Below, one piece after another: positions 7,799 to 17,440 of a DNA stretch of 64,000 nucleotides. The stretch covers positions 7,502,001 to 7,566,000 of the forward strand of contig NZ_CP151803.1 in NCBI RefSeq assembly GCF_038446955.1, read 5' to 3'. Position numbers and translations under genes: made by a program. The notes beneath the pieces were generated by a model, which worked only from the letters and a program-made list of their open reading frames with translations, was not told the origin of the DNA and searched no databases. This DNA comes from Pedobacter sp. FW305-3-2-15-E-R2A2 (GTDB taxonomy: Bacteria > Bacteroidota > Bacteroidia > Sphingobacteriales > Sphingobacteriaceae). Within the stretch, counting starts at the first letter, position 1; each line of letters starts with the position of its first letter.

Positions 7799-8968
7799 AT
7801 GAATCAGAAGCTTCCTTATTTGCTAAATCAGTACTTAAATGACCAATGCTCAGCAGCAGAGCTGGCAGAATTTTATGTACTGGTGGATGATCCCGCAAAT
7901 AACATGGAATTGAGTGACCTGCTCGACGATGCTATAAATACATCTACCGATGAAAAACAGCTGACCGCAGTCCAGGAAACCGAGCTGCTTCAGTATATCT
8001 TCGATCATAGGGAAAGCCCTCTACAGCGTTCTAAATCTGTTCGGGGCTGGGATTACCGCAGTTGGTCTGCCGCTGCGGTAATTTTCCTTACGCTATGTGC
8101 AGGGCTTTATTATTTTAAATCTAACAGAGTGGAACAGCTCCGGGAACAGGCTGCTGCGGCCATCTCGCCGGGAGGAAATAAGGCCACTTTAACCCTGGCA
8201 GATGGAAAAGTGATCTCATTGCAAACGGCACCAAATGGTCAGCTGGCAGAGGTCTCAGGCGTAAAGATCACTAAAACCAAAAATGGTGAGCTGGTGTATA
8301 GCCTTAGCGATGGTACTGCTGCAACAACAGGGGAGAATACCATAAGTACACCTCAGGGCGGACAGTATCTGCTGAGCTTGCCGGATGGAACAAAAGTATG
8401 GCTCAATTCTGCTTCTGCTTTAAAGTTTCCTACCGCTTTTTCCGGAACGAGGGAACGGAAGGTAACCCTAAGCGGAGAAGCCTATTTTGAAGTCGCAAAA
8501 CTCAAAACTCCTTTTGTAGTCACCACGGATAAACAGCGGGTAGAAGTTCTGGGAACACATTTTAACATCAATGCCTATCTGGACGAGCAACAGACAAAAA
8601 CTACCCTGTTGGAAGGATCGGTAAGGGTCTCATCTTTGACGACGGGCAATGTGGTGATGTTAAGTCCGGGTGAAGAAGCAATGCTGAAGGCGAACAGGCT
8701 GGATGTTCAGAAAGCCGATATAGAAAGAAATACAGACTGGAAGAACGGCATTTTCATGTTTAAGAACGAGAGCCTGGAAGGGATCATGCGGAAAATTGCC
8801 CGTTGGTATAATGTAGAAATTGTCTATGAACAATATGCCCCAAGAAAAGAAACGTTCAGTGGAATTGTATCCAGGTACGACAATGTAAATAAGGTGCTGC
8901 GCAGACTGGAGCTCACCGGAGCAGTAAGCTTTAAAATCCAGGGAAGAAAAATTATAGTGTCAAAATAA
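7799..8968 (+). CDS. FecR-type anti-sigma factor
   Basis: The 389-residue protein has a cytoplasmic N-terminal sigma-binding part and one membrane helix (about residues 88-106, SWSAAAVIFLTLCAGLYYF). The periplasmic FecR core is at about 180-275 (GGQYLLSLPDGTKVWLNSAS, then SGEAYFEVAKLKTPFVV). A DUF4974 C-terminal domain covers about 315-385 (MFKNESLEGIMRKIARWYNV). It is expected to hold the upstream ECF sigma factor inactive until the STN domain of the downstream receptor signals. The 130-base gap from the sigma gene has no clear second promoter. Confidence 0.93.
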   Translation: MNQKLPYLLNQYLNDQCSAAELAEFYVLVDDPANNMELSDLLDDAINTSTDEKQLTAVQETELLQYIFDHRESPLQRSKSVRGWDYRSWSAAAVIFLTLCAGLYYFKSNRVEQLREQAAAAISPGGNKATLTLADGKVISLQTAPNGQLAEVSGVKITKTKNGELVYSLSDGTAATTGENTISTPQGGQYLLSLPDGTKVWLNSASALKFPTAFSGTRERKVTLSGEAYFEVAKLKTPFVVTTDKQRVEVLGTHFNINAYLDEQQTKTTLLEGSVRVSSLTTGNVVMLSPGEEAMLKANRLDVQKADIERNTDWKNGIFMFKNESLEGIMRKIARWYNVEIVYEQYAPRKETFSGIVSRYDNVNKVLRRLELTGAVSFKIQGRKIIVSK

Positions 8969-9031
8969 ATCAAATATGAAGAGAAATCTACCTTAACCAT
9001 CTACCTATCCAACAGGTTAACCAATAAAAAA

Positions 9032-9062
9032 AGCCGGATCGTGCTACGAACACTATCCGGCT
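9032..9062. terminator. Hairpin between anti-sigma and SusC genes (attenuator or minus-strand terminator)
   Basis: An 8-bp perfect stem AGCCGGAT / ATCCGGCT is extended across one mismatch by GTG/CAC and encloses a short loop. On the plus strand it is not followed by a T run, so it is not a standard terminator for fecR. The A-run just upstream makes it look like an intrinsic terminator for minus-strand transcription. It could also set expression of susCD relative to sigma/anti-sigma. Confidence 0.45.
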
Positions 9063-9150
9063 AAATGATTGAGTTAACCCCTTCCGGTTTTAACACCGGG
9101 AGAAATAAGATCGCACCCACTCCGGGCATTAACCCAACTAAACCAAAACT

Positions 9151-12100
9151 ATGAAATTAAATGCTTTTAACCTAGGCATGCTATGCTCCCGGCTGCCAAC
9201 AAAATTCCTATTAATTGTGAAATTAATCATAATTATATTGACGGCCAGCTTGTTACAGGTGAGCGCTGCCGGGTTTGCTCAGAAAATAACTTTGAGCAAA
9301 AAACAAGTAAGCCTGGAACAGATTTTTAGAGAGGTGGCCAAACAGACTGGTTATCACGTGTTTTATGCAGATAAAAGTCTGGATGCCGGGAAACGTATAG
9401 ACGTTAATTTTAAGAATACCACTTTAACAGCTGTGATGGAAATGTGCCTGCAAAAACAGGACTTATCCTATGCCATAGAAGATAAAAGTATTGTCATCCG
9501 CGTCAAAGAGAAATCAATCATTGATAAAGTTGTCGCATATATGGCGGCTATTGACGTCAGCGGGAGAGTTCTCGATGAAACCGGGCAAGGTCTTCCTAAA
9601 GCCACCATTAAAATCAAAGGAACAGAACATACGGTGCTGACCAACGAAAAGGGGGAGTTTCAATTCAAGAATATAGAAGAAAATGCCATTTTACAGGTGT
9701 TTTATATCGGGTATCAAACCAAAGAAATCAGTGCTGCTGCGCTCAAATTAAACCCTTCCATCCAGCTAGAGGTAAAGGCCGGAGAGCTGGAAGAAGTGCA
9801 GGTAATGGTCAATACCGGTTATCAGCAAATTCCTAAAGAAAGAGCTACAGGTTCCTTTACCCTGATTGACAATGCAACGCTGAATAAACAGGTGGGCGGA
9901 AATATCCTGAACCGCCTGGATGGTGTTACAAACAGTGTTTCTTTCGACAGAGCCGCAGACCGGGCCCAACTGACAGTTCGGGGGGTGAGTACCATCAATG
10001 GTTCCATGGCACCATTAATTGTGCTGGATAATTTTCCTTATGAAGGAGACATCAACAATATTAATCCGAACGACATTGAAAGTATAAGCGTTCTGAAAGA
10101 TGCTGCCGCTTCCTCTATCTGGGGAGCCAGAGCCGGAAACGGTGTGATTGTCATCGTGACGAAGAAAGGAAGGTACGATCAACCACTGAAAATTCAGTTC
10201 AATTCCAACGTCACGGTTACCGGTAAACCGGATCTTTTTGACCTTAAGCAGATGAGCACCAGTGATTTTATTGACCTGGAGCAGACCATGTTTGCAGCAG
10301 GGGCCTATAAAGTACAGGAGAACGATAAAAGGAGACCAGAGTTGTCGGAGGTCATAGAATTACTGATCGCAGCGAGGGATAAAAAGATCACAGCTGATCA
10401 GGCTAAATCAGGCATTGATGCCTTAAGGGGAATTGATTCCAGAAATCAAATTTCGGAATATCTGTATAAAGCGTCAGTCAACCAACAGTATGCACTGAAC
10501 CTGCAGGGGGGTGCGCAGAAAATGACGTATATGATCTCCGGAGGATACGACAGGAATTTGTCTGTACTTTCAGAAAAGTACGATCGCATTAACCTCCGTG
10601 CAGCAAATACCTTCAGACCGATAGATAAACTACAGATCAGTACCTCGCTTTATTATACCAACAGTAATACCACATCGGGAAAGCCAGGTTACAAGATGAA
10701 TACCCTTGGCGGAAGGAGAATATACCCTTATACTCAACTGGCAGATGAGGGGGGAAATGCGATTCCTTTTCATGTGTATCGGAAAACCTATACGGATACC
10801 GCCGGAATGGGGAAATTGATGGACTGGAAGCTTTACCCGCTGGAAAATTATAAACATAATGTGAGCAAAGTGAATCTTCAAAGCATCATGGCAAATGTTG
10901 GCCTGAACTATGAACTGACCAAAGACCTGAACCTGGACCTTAAATATCAATACGAAAATCAGCAAAGGAAAACAAACCTGCTCGGAGACCTGGGGAGTTT
11001 TGAAACCAGGGATTTACTGAACTCTTTTTCGAAACTGAACCGGAAGACAGGTGTGATGACTTACAATGCTCCATACGGAGCGATACTGACCCGCGATGCC
11101 CAAAGCATCATTTCTCAGAATGGCCGCTTACAGTTAAATTATAACAAAAAGGTCGGAGATCATCAGATGGTGGTATTGGCGGGAACAGAAGTAAGACAGA
11201 TTTCTACTGTGATAGACGGCTATACTACTTATGGCTATGACGAAGAGAACCTGAGGTCCGGAAAACCTGATTTCATGAATGGTTATCCGAATTTTATTTC
11301 CGGAAATAATCAATTTCTTCCTTCAAGACTGAGGGCCGATGAATTGTTGAATAACTTCGTGTCCTTATTTGGAAATGCCGCCTATACCTATAAAAACAAA
11401 TATACCCTTTCGGGAAGTGTACGTAAGGATATGTCTAATCTGTTTGGCGTAAAAACGAACGAAAAAGGCGTCCCTTTATGGTCTGCCGGAGCTTCCTGGA
11501 ACCTTTCTGAGGAATCGTTTTACAACCTGGCATTTTTACCTTATTTGAAATTAAGGACAACATACGGTGCAAGTGGAAACCTGGATAGCAGAAAGACGGC
11601 AGTGCTTACTTTACAAAGTGCCGGATCTGCTTTTTATACTGGTTTTCCTCAGTCTGTCATCAGTCAGTTTCCAAATAACGAGCTTCGCTGGGAAAGGGTA
11701 AATATGTTCAATATCGGTGCTGATTTCGGGCTGATCAATAATGTACTTTCAGGAAGCGTTGAATATTATCATAAAAAAGGACGGGATCTTTTTGGGACTG
11801 ATGATATGGATTATACCACGACCGGAATTGCCAGGATCACCAGAAATGTAGCAGATATGGTTGGAAATGGAATTGATGTAGAGTTGAGGGCTAATCTTAT
11901 CGACCGGACATTTAAATGGTCGCAGCAACTAAATTTCAGCTACAATACCAATAAGGTGACTAAATATTTGCTGAGAAGTACCAGTGGAGGTGATTACGTA
12001 AGTGATGGCCTGAAATTAGCCCCTCTGCCACTGGTCGGACAACCGGTCTTTGCCATCGTATCTCATAGATGGGCAGGACTGGATCCACTTACAGGCGATC

Positions 12101-12684
12101 CTCAGGGGTATTTGAATGGTCAGGTCTCAAAAGATTATAAAGCATTTATAGGGGCTAACAGTAAGATTTCAGATATGGTCTTTTCCGGTTCTGCTACACC
12201 AACGGTCTTTGGTAATTTTATGAATACCCTAAGCTGGAAGGAACTGTCGCTGACGGTTAATCTAAGCTATAAAATGGGACACTATTTCCGAAGACAATCG
12301 GTAAACTATTCGACATTGGTATCTAGTTCGGGCAATGGTGGGCATGCGGATTACGCGCAACGCTGGCAACAACCTGGCGACGAAAAACATACCAACGTTC
12401 CTTCATTTATTTATCCCAATAATGCCGATAGAAGTGGTTTCTATAATATGTCGGAAATTCTGGTTAGCAAAGCCGATCATATCCGCCTTCAGTTTGTCAA
12501 CCTTGCTTATAGCTTAAAGAAAAGCCACTGGTCGAAATTGCCGGTAGAGCAGGTTCAGTTTTTTGCTAATGGAAGTAACCTCGGGGTTTTATGGAGGGCA
12601 AATAAGTTCGGGATAGATCCTGAGTATAACAATGAGTTTAACCCTAGAGCGAGCTTCTCGCTTGGATTAAAGGCGGATTTTTAA
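9151..12684 (+). CDS. SusC/RagA-family TonB-dependent receptor with STN signalling domain
   Basis: This 1177-residue outer-membrane protein has a signal region (residues 1-44, ending SAAGFAQ) and an STN domain (about 53-117) that talks to the FecR anti-sigma factor. A carboxypeptidase-regulatory-like beta domain follows (about 134-212), then the plug (about 225-345, with DPNDIESI-type and VLKDAAASSIWGARAGNGVI motifs), then a 22-strand barrel to the C-terminus. SusC proteins import large nutrients through the outer membrane using TonB energy, gated by a SusD lipoprotein. SusD follows after 9 bases. No degradative enzyme is adjacent, so the substrate (glycan, peptide or other) is unknown. Confidence 0.95.
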   Translation: MKLNAFNLGMLCSRLPTKFLLIVKLIIIILTASLLQVSAAGFAQKITLSKKQVSLEQIFREVAKQTGYHVFYADKSLDAGKRIDVNFKNTTLTAVMEMCLQKQDLSYAIEDKSIVIRVKEKSIIDKVVAYMAAIDVSGRVLDETGQGLPKATIKIKGTEHTVLTNEKGEFQFKNIEENAILQVFYIGYQTKEISAAALKLNPSIQLEVKAGELEEVQVMVNTGYQQIPKERATGSFTLIDNATLNKQVGGNILNRLDGVTNSVSFDRAADRAQLTVRGVSTINGSMAPLIVLDNFPYEGDINNINPNDIESISVLKDAAASSIWGARAGNGVIVIVTKKGRYDQPLKIQFNSNVTVTGKPDLFDLKQMSTSDFIDLEQTMFAAGAYKVQENDKRRPELSEVIELLIAARDKKITADQAKSGIDALRGIDSRNQISEYLYKASVNQQYALNLQGGAQKMTYMISGGYDRNLSVLSEKYDRINLRAANTFRPIDKLQISTSLYYTNSNTTSGKPGYKMNTLGGRRIYPYTQLADEGGNAIPFHVYRKTYTDTAGMGKLMDWKLYPLENYKHNVSKVNLQSIMANVGLNYELTKDLNLDLKYQYENQQRKTNLLGDLGSFETRDLLNSFSKLNRKTGVMTYNAPYGAILTRDAQSIISQNGRLQLNYNKKVGDHQMVVLAGTEVRQISTVIDGYTTYGYDEENLRSGKPDFMNGYPNFISGNNQFLPSRLRADELLNNFVSLFGNAAYTYKNKYTLSGSVRKDMSNLFGVKTNEKGVPLWSAGASWNLSEESFYNLAFLPYLKLRTTYGASGNLDSRKTAVLTLQSAGSAFYTGFPQSVISQFPNNELRWERVNMFNIGADFGLINNVLSGSVEYYHKKGRDLFGTDDMDYTTTGIARITRNVADMVGNGIDVELRANLIDRTFKWSQQLNFSYNTNKVTKYLLRSTSGGDYVSDGLKLAPLPLVGQPVFAIVSHRWAGLDPLTGDPQGYLNGQVSKDYKAFIGANSKISDMVFSGSATPTVFGNFMNTLSWKELSLTVNLSYKMGHYFRRQSVNYSTLVSSSGNGGHADYAQRWQQPGDEKHTNVPSFIYPNNADRSGFYNMSEILVSKADHIRLQFVNLAYSLKKSHWSKLPVEQVQFFANGSNLGVLWRANKFGIDPEYNNEFNPRASFSLGLKADF

Positions 12685-12702
12685 TCAATAATAATGGATA
12701 CA

Positions 12703-14043
12703 ATGAAAAAGATTAATTTATATATACTGTTACTGGCCGTCCTTAGTACACTTGCTTCCTGTAAGAAATTTCTGGATGAAAAACCGGATAAAAAGCTGCT
12801 GGTGCCAAAATCGTTGGAAGATTATCAAACGCTTTTAGATGGTAATTTTGAACTGAACCTGTCCTCTAACATTGCTGCATTTGTCAGTTCAGACGATTAT
12901 TCCTTAAGCGCTGATGCTTACAACCGTCTCAGTGTGGAAGGACGTAATTTATACACCTGGCAGGACAAAAGCTTCTCCGATGTTAATGGTAACGACTGGT
13001 CTTCCAGTTATACGCAAGTGTTTATTGCCAATGTTTCTATTGAAGGAACCGAAAAGATTGGCAAGACTGGCTTTAATGAGCAAAGCTGGAACAATGTAAG
13101 AGGCTCGGCCTTATTCTTCCGTGGAAGGGCATTTTTTGAGGCTGCTTTGAACTGGGCGAAAGCCTATGACCCTGCTTCCGCAATGACTGATCCGGGAATT
13201 CCATTAACGATGACTTCCGATTTTAATGTGAAAACAACAAGGCCAAATGTGCAGGAGACCTACAACAGGATCTTAAATGACCTGAAACAGGCCGCAGATT
13301 TATTGCCGGCAAATGCAGCACATAATATCCGTCCTTCAAAGGCAGCAGCCTATGCTTATTTATCAAGGGTATACCTGGCGATGCGCGATTATCCGAATGC
13401 CGGAAAGTACGCTGATGCTGCTTTACAGCTGAATAATCAACTGATTGATTATGCAGATTTGGACAACACCGAGTTTTATCCTTTGCCGGGAATCACCAAT
13501 CCGGAAATTATCATGTTTTTCTCAATGGAAGTCTCATTTACACCTGAGATTGATCAGTCTTTATATGATTTGTACCCGAATAATGATTACAGGAAGACGG
13601 TTTTCTTTGAAGAAAACAGGGATGGATCGATGGGTTTTAAAGGAAGTTACGATGGCAGTTATGCCTACTTCACAGGAGTGGCAACAGACGAAATGTACCT
13701 GAACAGGGCAGAGTCGGCTGCAAGAGCAAATAAAGTGAACGACGCGATGGACGACCTGAATACCCTGCTAAAAAAACGAATCAAAGATTTTATTCCGCTA
13801 ACAGCTACTGATCAATCAGCAGCGCTGCGGTTAATTCTGAAGGAAAGAAGAAAGGAACTGGTGCTTAGGGGAACGCGATGGATGGATTTAAAACGTCTGA
13901 ATAAAGAACCTGAATTTGCCCTGACTTTAAAGCGCAGTGGCGGAAGTCAGGAATATGTTTTACCACCAAATGATCCGAAATATGCACTGCCTATTCCCGA
14001 TCAGATCATCAGGAAGTCTGGAATAGCACAAAATGTAAGGTAA
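12703..14043 (+). CDS. SusD/RagB-family nutrient-binding outer-membrane lipoprotein
   Basis: The start is taken at 12703 (MKKINLYILLL); an ATG three codons earlier is possible. The lipoprotein signal ends at the Cys in STLASCKKFLDEKPDK, the classic SusD N-terminus. The remaining roughly 425 residues show TPR-like helices, including YAYLSRVYLAMRDYPNAGKY, and a C-terminal SusD segment with LRLILKERRKELVLRGTRW and ALPIPDQIIRK. It forms the lid over the SusC barrel encoded just upstream and is translated from the same message. The size is a little small for the family. The ligand is unknown. Confidence 0.94.
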   Translation: MKKINLYILLLAVLSTLASCKKFLDEKPDKKLLVPKSLEDYQTLLDGNFELNLSSNIAAFVSSDDYSLSADAYNRLSVEGRNLYTWQDKSFSDVNGNDWSSSYTQVFIANVSIEGTEKIGKTGFNEQSWNNVRGSALFFRGRAFFEAALNWAKAYDPASAMTDPGIPLTMTSDFNVKTTRPNVQETYNRILNDLKQAADLLPANAAHNIRPSKAAAYAYLSRVYLAMRDYPNAGKYADAALQLNNQLIDYADLDNTEFYPLPGITNPEIIMFFSMEVSFTPEIDQSLYDLYPNNDYRKTVFFEENRDGSMGFKGSYDGSYAYFTGVATDEMYLNRAESAARANKVNDAMDDLNTLLKKRIKDFIPLTATDQSAALRLILKERRKELVLRGTRWMDLKRLNKEPEFALTLKRSGGSQEYVLPPNDPKYALPIPDQIIRKSGIAQNVR

Positions 14044-14153
14044 CTGGCCATTAGAAAATAACAGTCTTTCTGTACCGAAACGGGACATAAAGACTTGGAA
14101 AAAAACTTGCAGCAGGAATCTGCGCTGCAAAACAATAATACCCCCCTAATACC

Positions 14154-14190
14154 CTCCTCTGGACAATCCCCGTCCAGGGGAGTTTTTATT
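14154..14190 (+). terminator. Rho-independent terminator after susD
   Basis: An 11-bp stem, CTCCTCTGGAC paired with GTCCAGGGGAG (one T-G wobble), with a 7-base loop is followed by TTTTTATTT. It lies about 110 bases after the SusD stop codon and ends the sigma/SusCD unit. A smaller hairpin (TTGCAGC / GCTGCAA, 14107-14130) sits just before it. Confidence 0.85.
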
Positions 14191-14299
14191 TAAGGGGAAT
14201 TTTTTCTGATCTGCTTTTTTTCTATTTTGCAACTATCAGGCAGCTATCAGATTTAACCTTAAACGCTCTTTTTAAAGAGCATGCTTTAAAAGATAAGGA

Positions 14300-16030
14300 T
14301 TAATCATAGGTCATATCCACCTGGATTCCTAAAAGTTTACCGGAAGCTGAGTCATCTTCAAGTTCATGGCAAATGCTGTCCAATACGACGGATTTATAAT
14401 CATCTTCAGATAGATATTGTTTCATTTCATCTAAATGATTTTGATTTATTGTAAGTATATATTGTTTATTGCCAGGGAGTATGTAGTTTCTCAAGGTTTT
14501 GAATAATTCAGCCACTTGTCTTGGATCGATACCATCCAATAACCTGCTATCGTGAAATACAACCTGCATTTTGTGCCCAAATCCTTTTAGAAGTAAGGTT
14601 AAATCATAGCAGAATATTTTAACGCTATTGATCCCGTCAGAGGCATCTGCTTCTATTTTTGCATCAAAATCATATCTTAATTGGTTGTCTCCGTCATTAT
14701 TGTAGACTGTTATACCAGCCGCCGACTTGGGATAAAATCTTTTGGTTAATTCCCTAAAGAAATCTCTAAGTGCCTTTATGACGTTTTCAAATTCGGCAAT
14801 ATATTTGTCAGTTTCATCCGTTGCTTCAATAAAGTCTTTCTCGATTTTAAGTTTTGACTTGTGATATTCTTTTAGCAGTTCATCATATCTTGTTAATTTA
14901 TCCTTCTCGCTTTTGAGATCAGCCAACTTATTTGTTAGCTTAACAAAAACATCTAGAGCATGATGAGTATCAAGATATTTTAGATTTTTATCAAAATCAT
15001 TTTTTAATGCTTCAAAATGATTAGAAAGTGTTTTTAGTTCTCTCGTTAATAAGTCTTTTTGGTCAATTAGTCTCTTTTCTCTATTTATTGTTAAGTGTTT
15101 ATAGAATTGTTCCAATTCGGTTAATTTTTTCAATGCGCCGTCGGCTAGAATAACGGAGGCTTCTTTATATATCCGTTCAATATTCTCCTTTTTGATGTCA
15201 GGGGAGATTTTTCGACTCTCTTCAATATTTAGAATTTGGTTTTGTATCAACACGATTTGATTTTGAGTGTTCTCCAATTCTTTCTTTATTCTGTCGGCTT
15301 CTTTTTTTATATCATAATAGTCTTCAGCAATTCTAAATTTTTGCAAATCTGATTCAAGGTATTTTACTTTATCCTCCAGATCCTGTGTTGCTAAAGAAAC
15401 ATCTCTATTGCCAATAAAAAAATCCTTCAGCAAATGATCATTACTCAATTCATTAACTAAGTTTCGGATTCGCTCTTTTTCTTTTCTCAGCTTAAATTTC
15501 TCCTCTGCTAAATGAACGTTTAGCCCCAAAAGGAAAGAATTCGTTATTAAAATCTGAAAGTCATTGTTTACAACATTTGGATTGTTGAAGGATGTATAGG
15601 AGCCACGTCTGGGACGGATAAAAAAGGGAAGCAGGCTTCTAAATGACAACTGACTGACATCCTCTGGTATATCAAAAATTAGATCCCCAAATTTATTATT
15701 GAATTCGACCAGTTTTACCGCCACTCCATCCAAATTAATCTTAGTTTGATTGTCAGTAGACCTGGATGTAACGTATTGAACTCCATCTATAATAAAAGTC
15801 AGCGTGAAACTCCAGCCAGGTAAGTGCTTTTTAAGTGAGTCCTTTTTACTTGAACCCAAACAGAAATGAATCAATGCTACTAACAGAGATTTTCCTACGC
15901 CATTAAATGTCTTATCGCTACTTTGGTTATTTGCCGACTGTCTTGCGACTATAAAATTCAAACCAGTGCGGTTTTTAAAGATTACTGGCCTAAAACTGCT
16001 ATGATTGGATTCAAGAGAGATCAGTTGCAT
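14300..16030 (-). CDS. ABC-3C system ATPase (DUF2326, SMC-like)
   Basis: This 576-residue protein looks like a small SMC/RecF-type ABC ATPase. The N-terminal half-site has a GVGKS Walker A after an insertion (about residues 45-50, NGVGKSLLVALIHFCLG). A long coiled coil spans roughly 165-430 (many K/E/L heptads). The C-terminal half has the DUF2326 block: DASDGINSVKIFCYDLTLLL signature region, then QVVFHDSRLLDGIDPRQVAE with a D-box-like Asp-Ser. DUF2326 ATPases are the motor of ABC three-component conflict systems. The start overlaps the end of the middle-component gene by 10 bases, implying translational coupling. Confidence 0.85.
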   Translation of the reverse strand: MQLISLESNHSSFRPVIFKNRTGLNFIVARQSANNQSSDKTFNGVGKSLLVALIHFCLGSSKKDSLKKHLPGWSFTLTFIIDGVQYVTSRSTDNQTKINLDGVAVKLVEFNNKFGDLIFDIPEDVSQLSFRSLLPFFIRPRRGSYTSFNNPNVVNNDFQILITNSFLLGLNVHLAEEKFKLRKEKERIRNLVNELSNDHLLKDFFIGNRDVSLATQDLEDKVKYLESDLQKFRIAEDYYDIKKEADRIKKELENTQNQIVLIQNQILNIEESRKISPDIKKENIERIYKEASVILADGALKKLTELEQFYKHLTINREKRLIDQKDLLTRELKTLSNHFEALKNDFDKNLKYLDTHHALDVFVKLTNKLADLKSEKDKLTRYDELLKEYHKSKLKIEKDFIEATDETDKYIAEFENVIKALRDFFRELTKRFYPKSAAGITVYNNDGDNQLRYDFDAKIEADASDGINSVKIFCYDLTLLLKGFGHKMQVVFHDSRLLDGIDPRQVAELFKTLRNYILPGNKQYILTINQNHLDEMKQYLSEDDYKSVVLDSICHELEDDSASGKLLGIQVDMTYD

Positions 16031-16263
16031 TTGTGAATTACCCCTTTCTCCTCTTTGATTGCTTTAATGCCATAAAGAAATATTAATGTAAGTGTTAAAT
16101 TGTCAAAGCTCTGTTTTGCAAAATAATAACCTAATTTTAAATCTGTCTGATATGCCTTCCATAGTTCGTCTACACTCGATGGTCGATCAAGCTTTTGGAG
16201 CAAATAGCTGCCAAACCCTAAAAGAGATTCGGAAAAGTTCACATGTTTACTTGGTAGTACCAT
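16021..16263 (-). CDS. ABC-3C system middle component (small adaptor)
   Basis: This 80-residue protein begins LPSKHVNFSESLLGFGSYLL and continues with SVDELW and QSFDNLTLTLIFLYGIKAI. That pattern is typical of the small middle-component proteins encoded between the effector and the DUF2326 ATPase in ABC-3C systems; which numbered middle-component family it belongs to is uncertain. It overlaps the effector gene by 17 bases and the ATPase gene by 10 bases, so the three products are very likely made together and form one complex. Confidence 0.75.
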   Translation of the reverse strand: MVLPSKHVNFSESLLGFGSYLLQKLDRPSSVDELWKAYQTDLKLGYYFAKQSFDNLTLTLIFLYGIKAIKEEKGVIHKCN

Positions 16264-17188
16264 TGTATGTTAGATCAGGATTTTTTTCAAAAATGTCACA
16301 AGATTCAAAATATTTTGCAAGGATAGTAATGACCGCGGATTCAAAATGAGCTTCATTTCTAGGTGAGCATTGCTTGACCATTTCCCAAAAAACTAAATCG
16401 CCAGGATACTCTTCCTCAGTTTCTTTATTAAAAGGTGTCTTTAAGTTCTGATATAGGCCGGAAAGCTGCTCTTGAAGGGAATCCTCCAAAAAGCCCTGAT
16501 TTGATATAAACTGATTTAGAGCTCCTAATTTTTGCACTCCTATCTCTAAATAATTTTTAGTAAAAGGACTTAGTTTATTGAATTTAATCTTTTCATCCCA
16601 ATCTGGAAATTCAATTTTTTCCAGAACAGGAATAATCGGTAATTTCATAATATAGCCAACAACTTCAGAAAGTACTGAAAAATCCAAATTAGTGATGCTA
16701 TTGGTGTCTGGCAAAAAACCTGTAATCGTTATGATTTGATCATCAGTCAATTTAAATAACTTGTTTTCTAAATCTTTTGAAGTTATAAATCCACCATTAT
16801 TCAGTTTATTCTTCCTTATAATACTGGCTAAGGCTTTTTCACTATCTGCATTTACACCGTGATATTTATCATTGATAACAAAATAAAACTCCCTGACATT
16901 TGGCCACTGTTTCAATAAGCCTTTAAAGTCTGTATCTAATTTTGTGATGACTACTGGATAATTATTCCTAATATCTTCTGGAGCGTACACTTGAAAGTAT
17001 ATCTCTTTATTGGGAATATATCCGTCATTTTTTCTATCCCCAATATTGCCCCAGGGTTTAATCTGCTGAAATGAAAGCGCTTCATAATTCATAATAGCGG
17101 TGAAAATATTTTCGTATTTACCGCCATCTGACTCATGAATTTTGAGTTTAAATAGCGTTCTCGCTAAAGCTTTTTCCTGAGTAGTCAT
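16247..17188 (-). CDS. ABC-3C system effector with REase-like N-terminal domain
   Basis: The 313-residue protein has an N-terminal part resembling a restriction-endonuclease fold: a helix (KYENIFTAIMNYE), then WGNIGDRKNDGYIPNKEIYF and QVYAPED. The G-D-x-x-N-D-G and hydrophobic-Q-x-Y arrangement fits a PD-(D/E)xK-like core with Gln in place of the usual Lys region. The C-terminal part (from about 185) is helical and probably couples it to the other components. Effector, middle component and ATPase are encoded in that order, as expected for ABC-3C anti-phage or anti-plasmid systems. Nuclease activity is inferred. Confidence 0.7.
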   Translation of the reverse strand: MTTQEKALARTLFKLKIHESDGGKYENIFTAIMNYEALSFQQIKPWGNIGDRKNDGYIPNKEIYFQVYAPEDIRNNYPVVITKLDTDFKGLLKQWPNVREFYFVINDKYHGVNADSEKALASIIRKNKLNNGGFITSKDLENKLFKLTDDQIITITGFLPDTNSITNLDFSVLSEVVGYIMKLPIIPVLEKIEFPDWDEKIKFNKLSPFTKNYLEIGVQKLGALNQFISNQGFLEDSLQEQLSGLYQNLKTPFNKETEEEYPGDLVFWEMVKQCSPRNEAHFESAVITILAKYFESCDIFEKNPDLTYNGTTK

Positions 17189-17440
17189 TATATGTTAATC
17201 CTTGCATTAGTTTAGGAAATGTAAAAGTATACATTTAATTTATTATTCTTATTGTTAAATAAATAATATATATAGAAATTAACCGCATTCGCTGATCATG
17301 AGCAAGAAAAGTAGTTGAAGGTAAATTATAGAACAGGCATTAATTTTTTGGCATAACGGCCCCTTAGGAAATCCTTGTTTGATTTTTTAACGTGATTAAT
17401 CTGAGCTTTTTCCGGAAAAATAATTAATCTGGCTTGTTTT

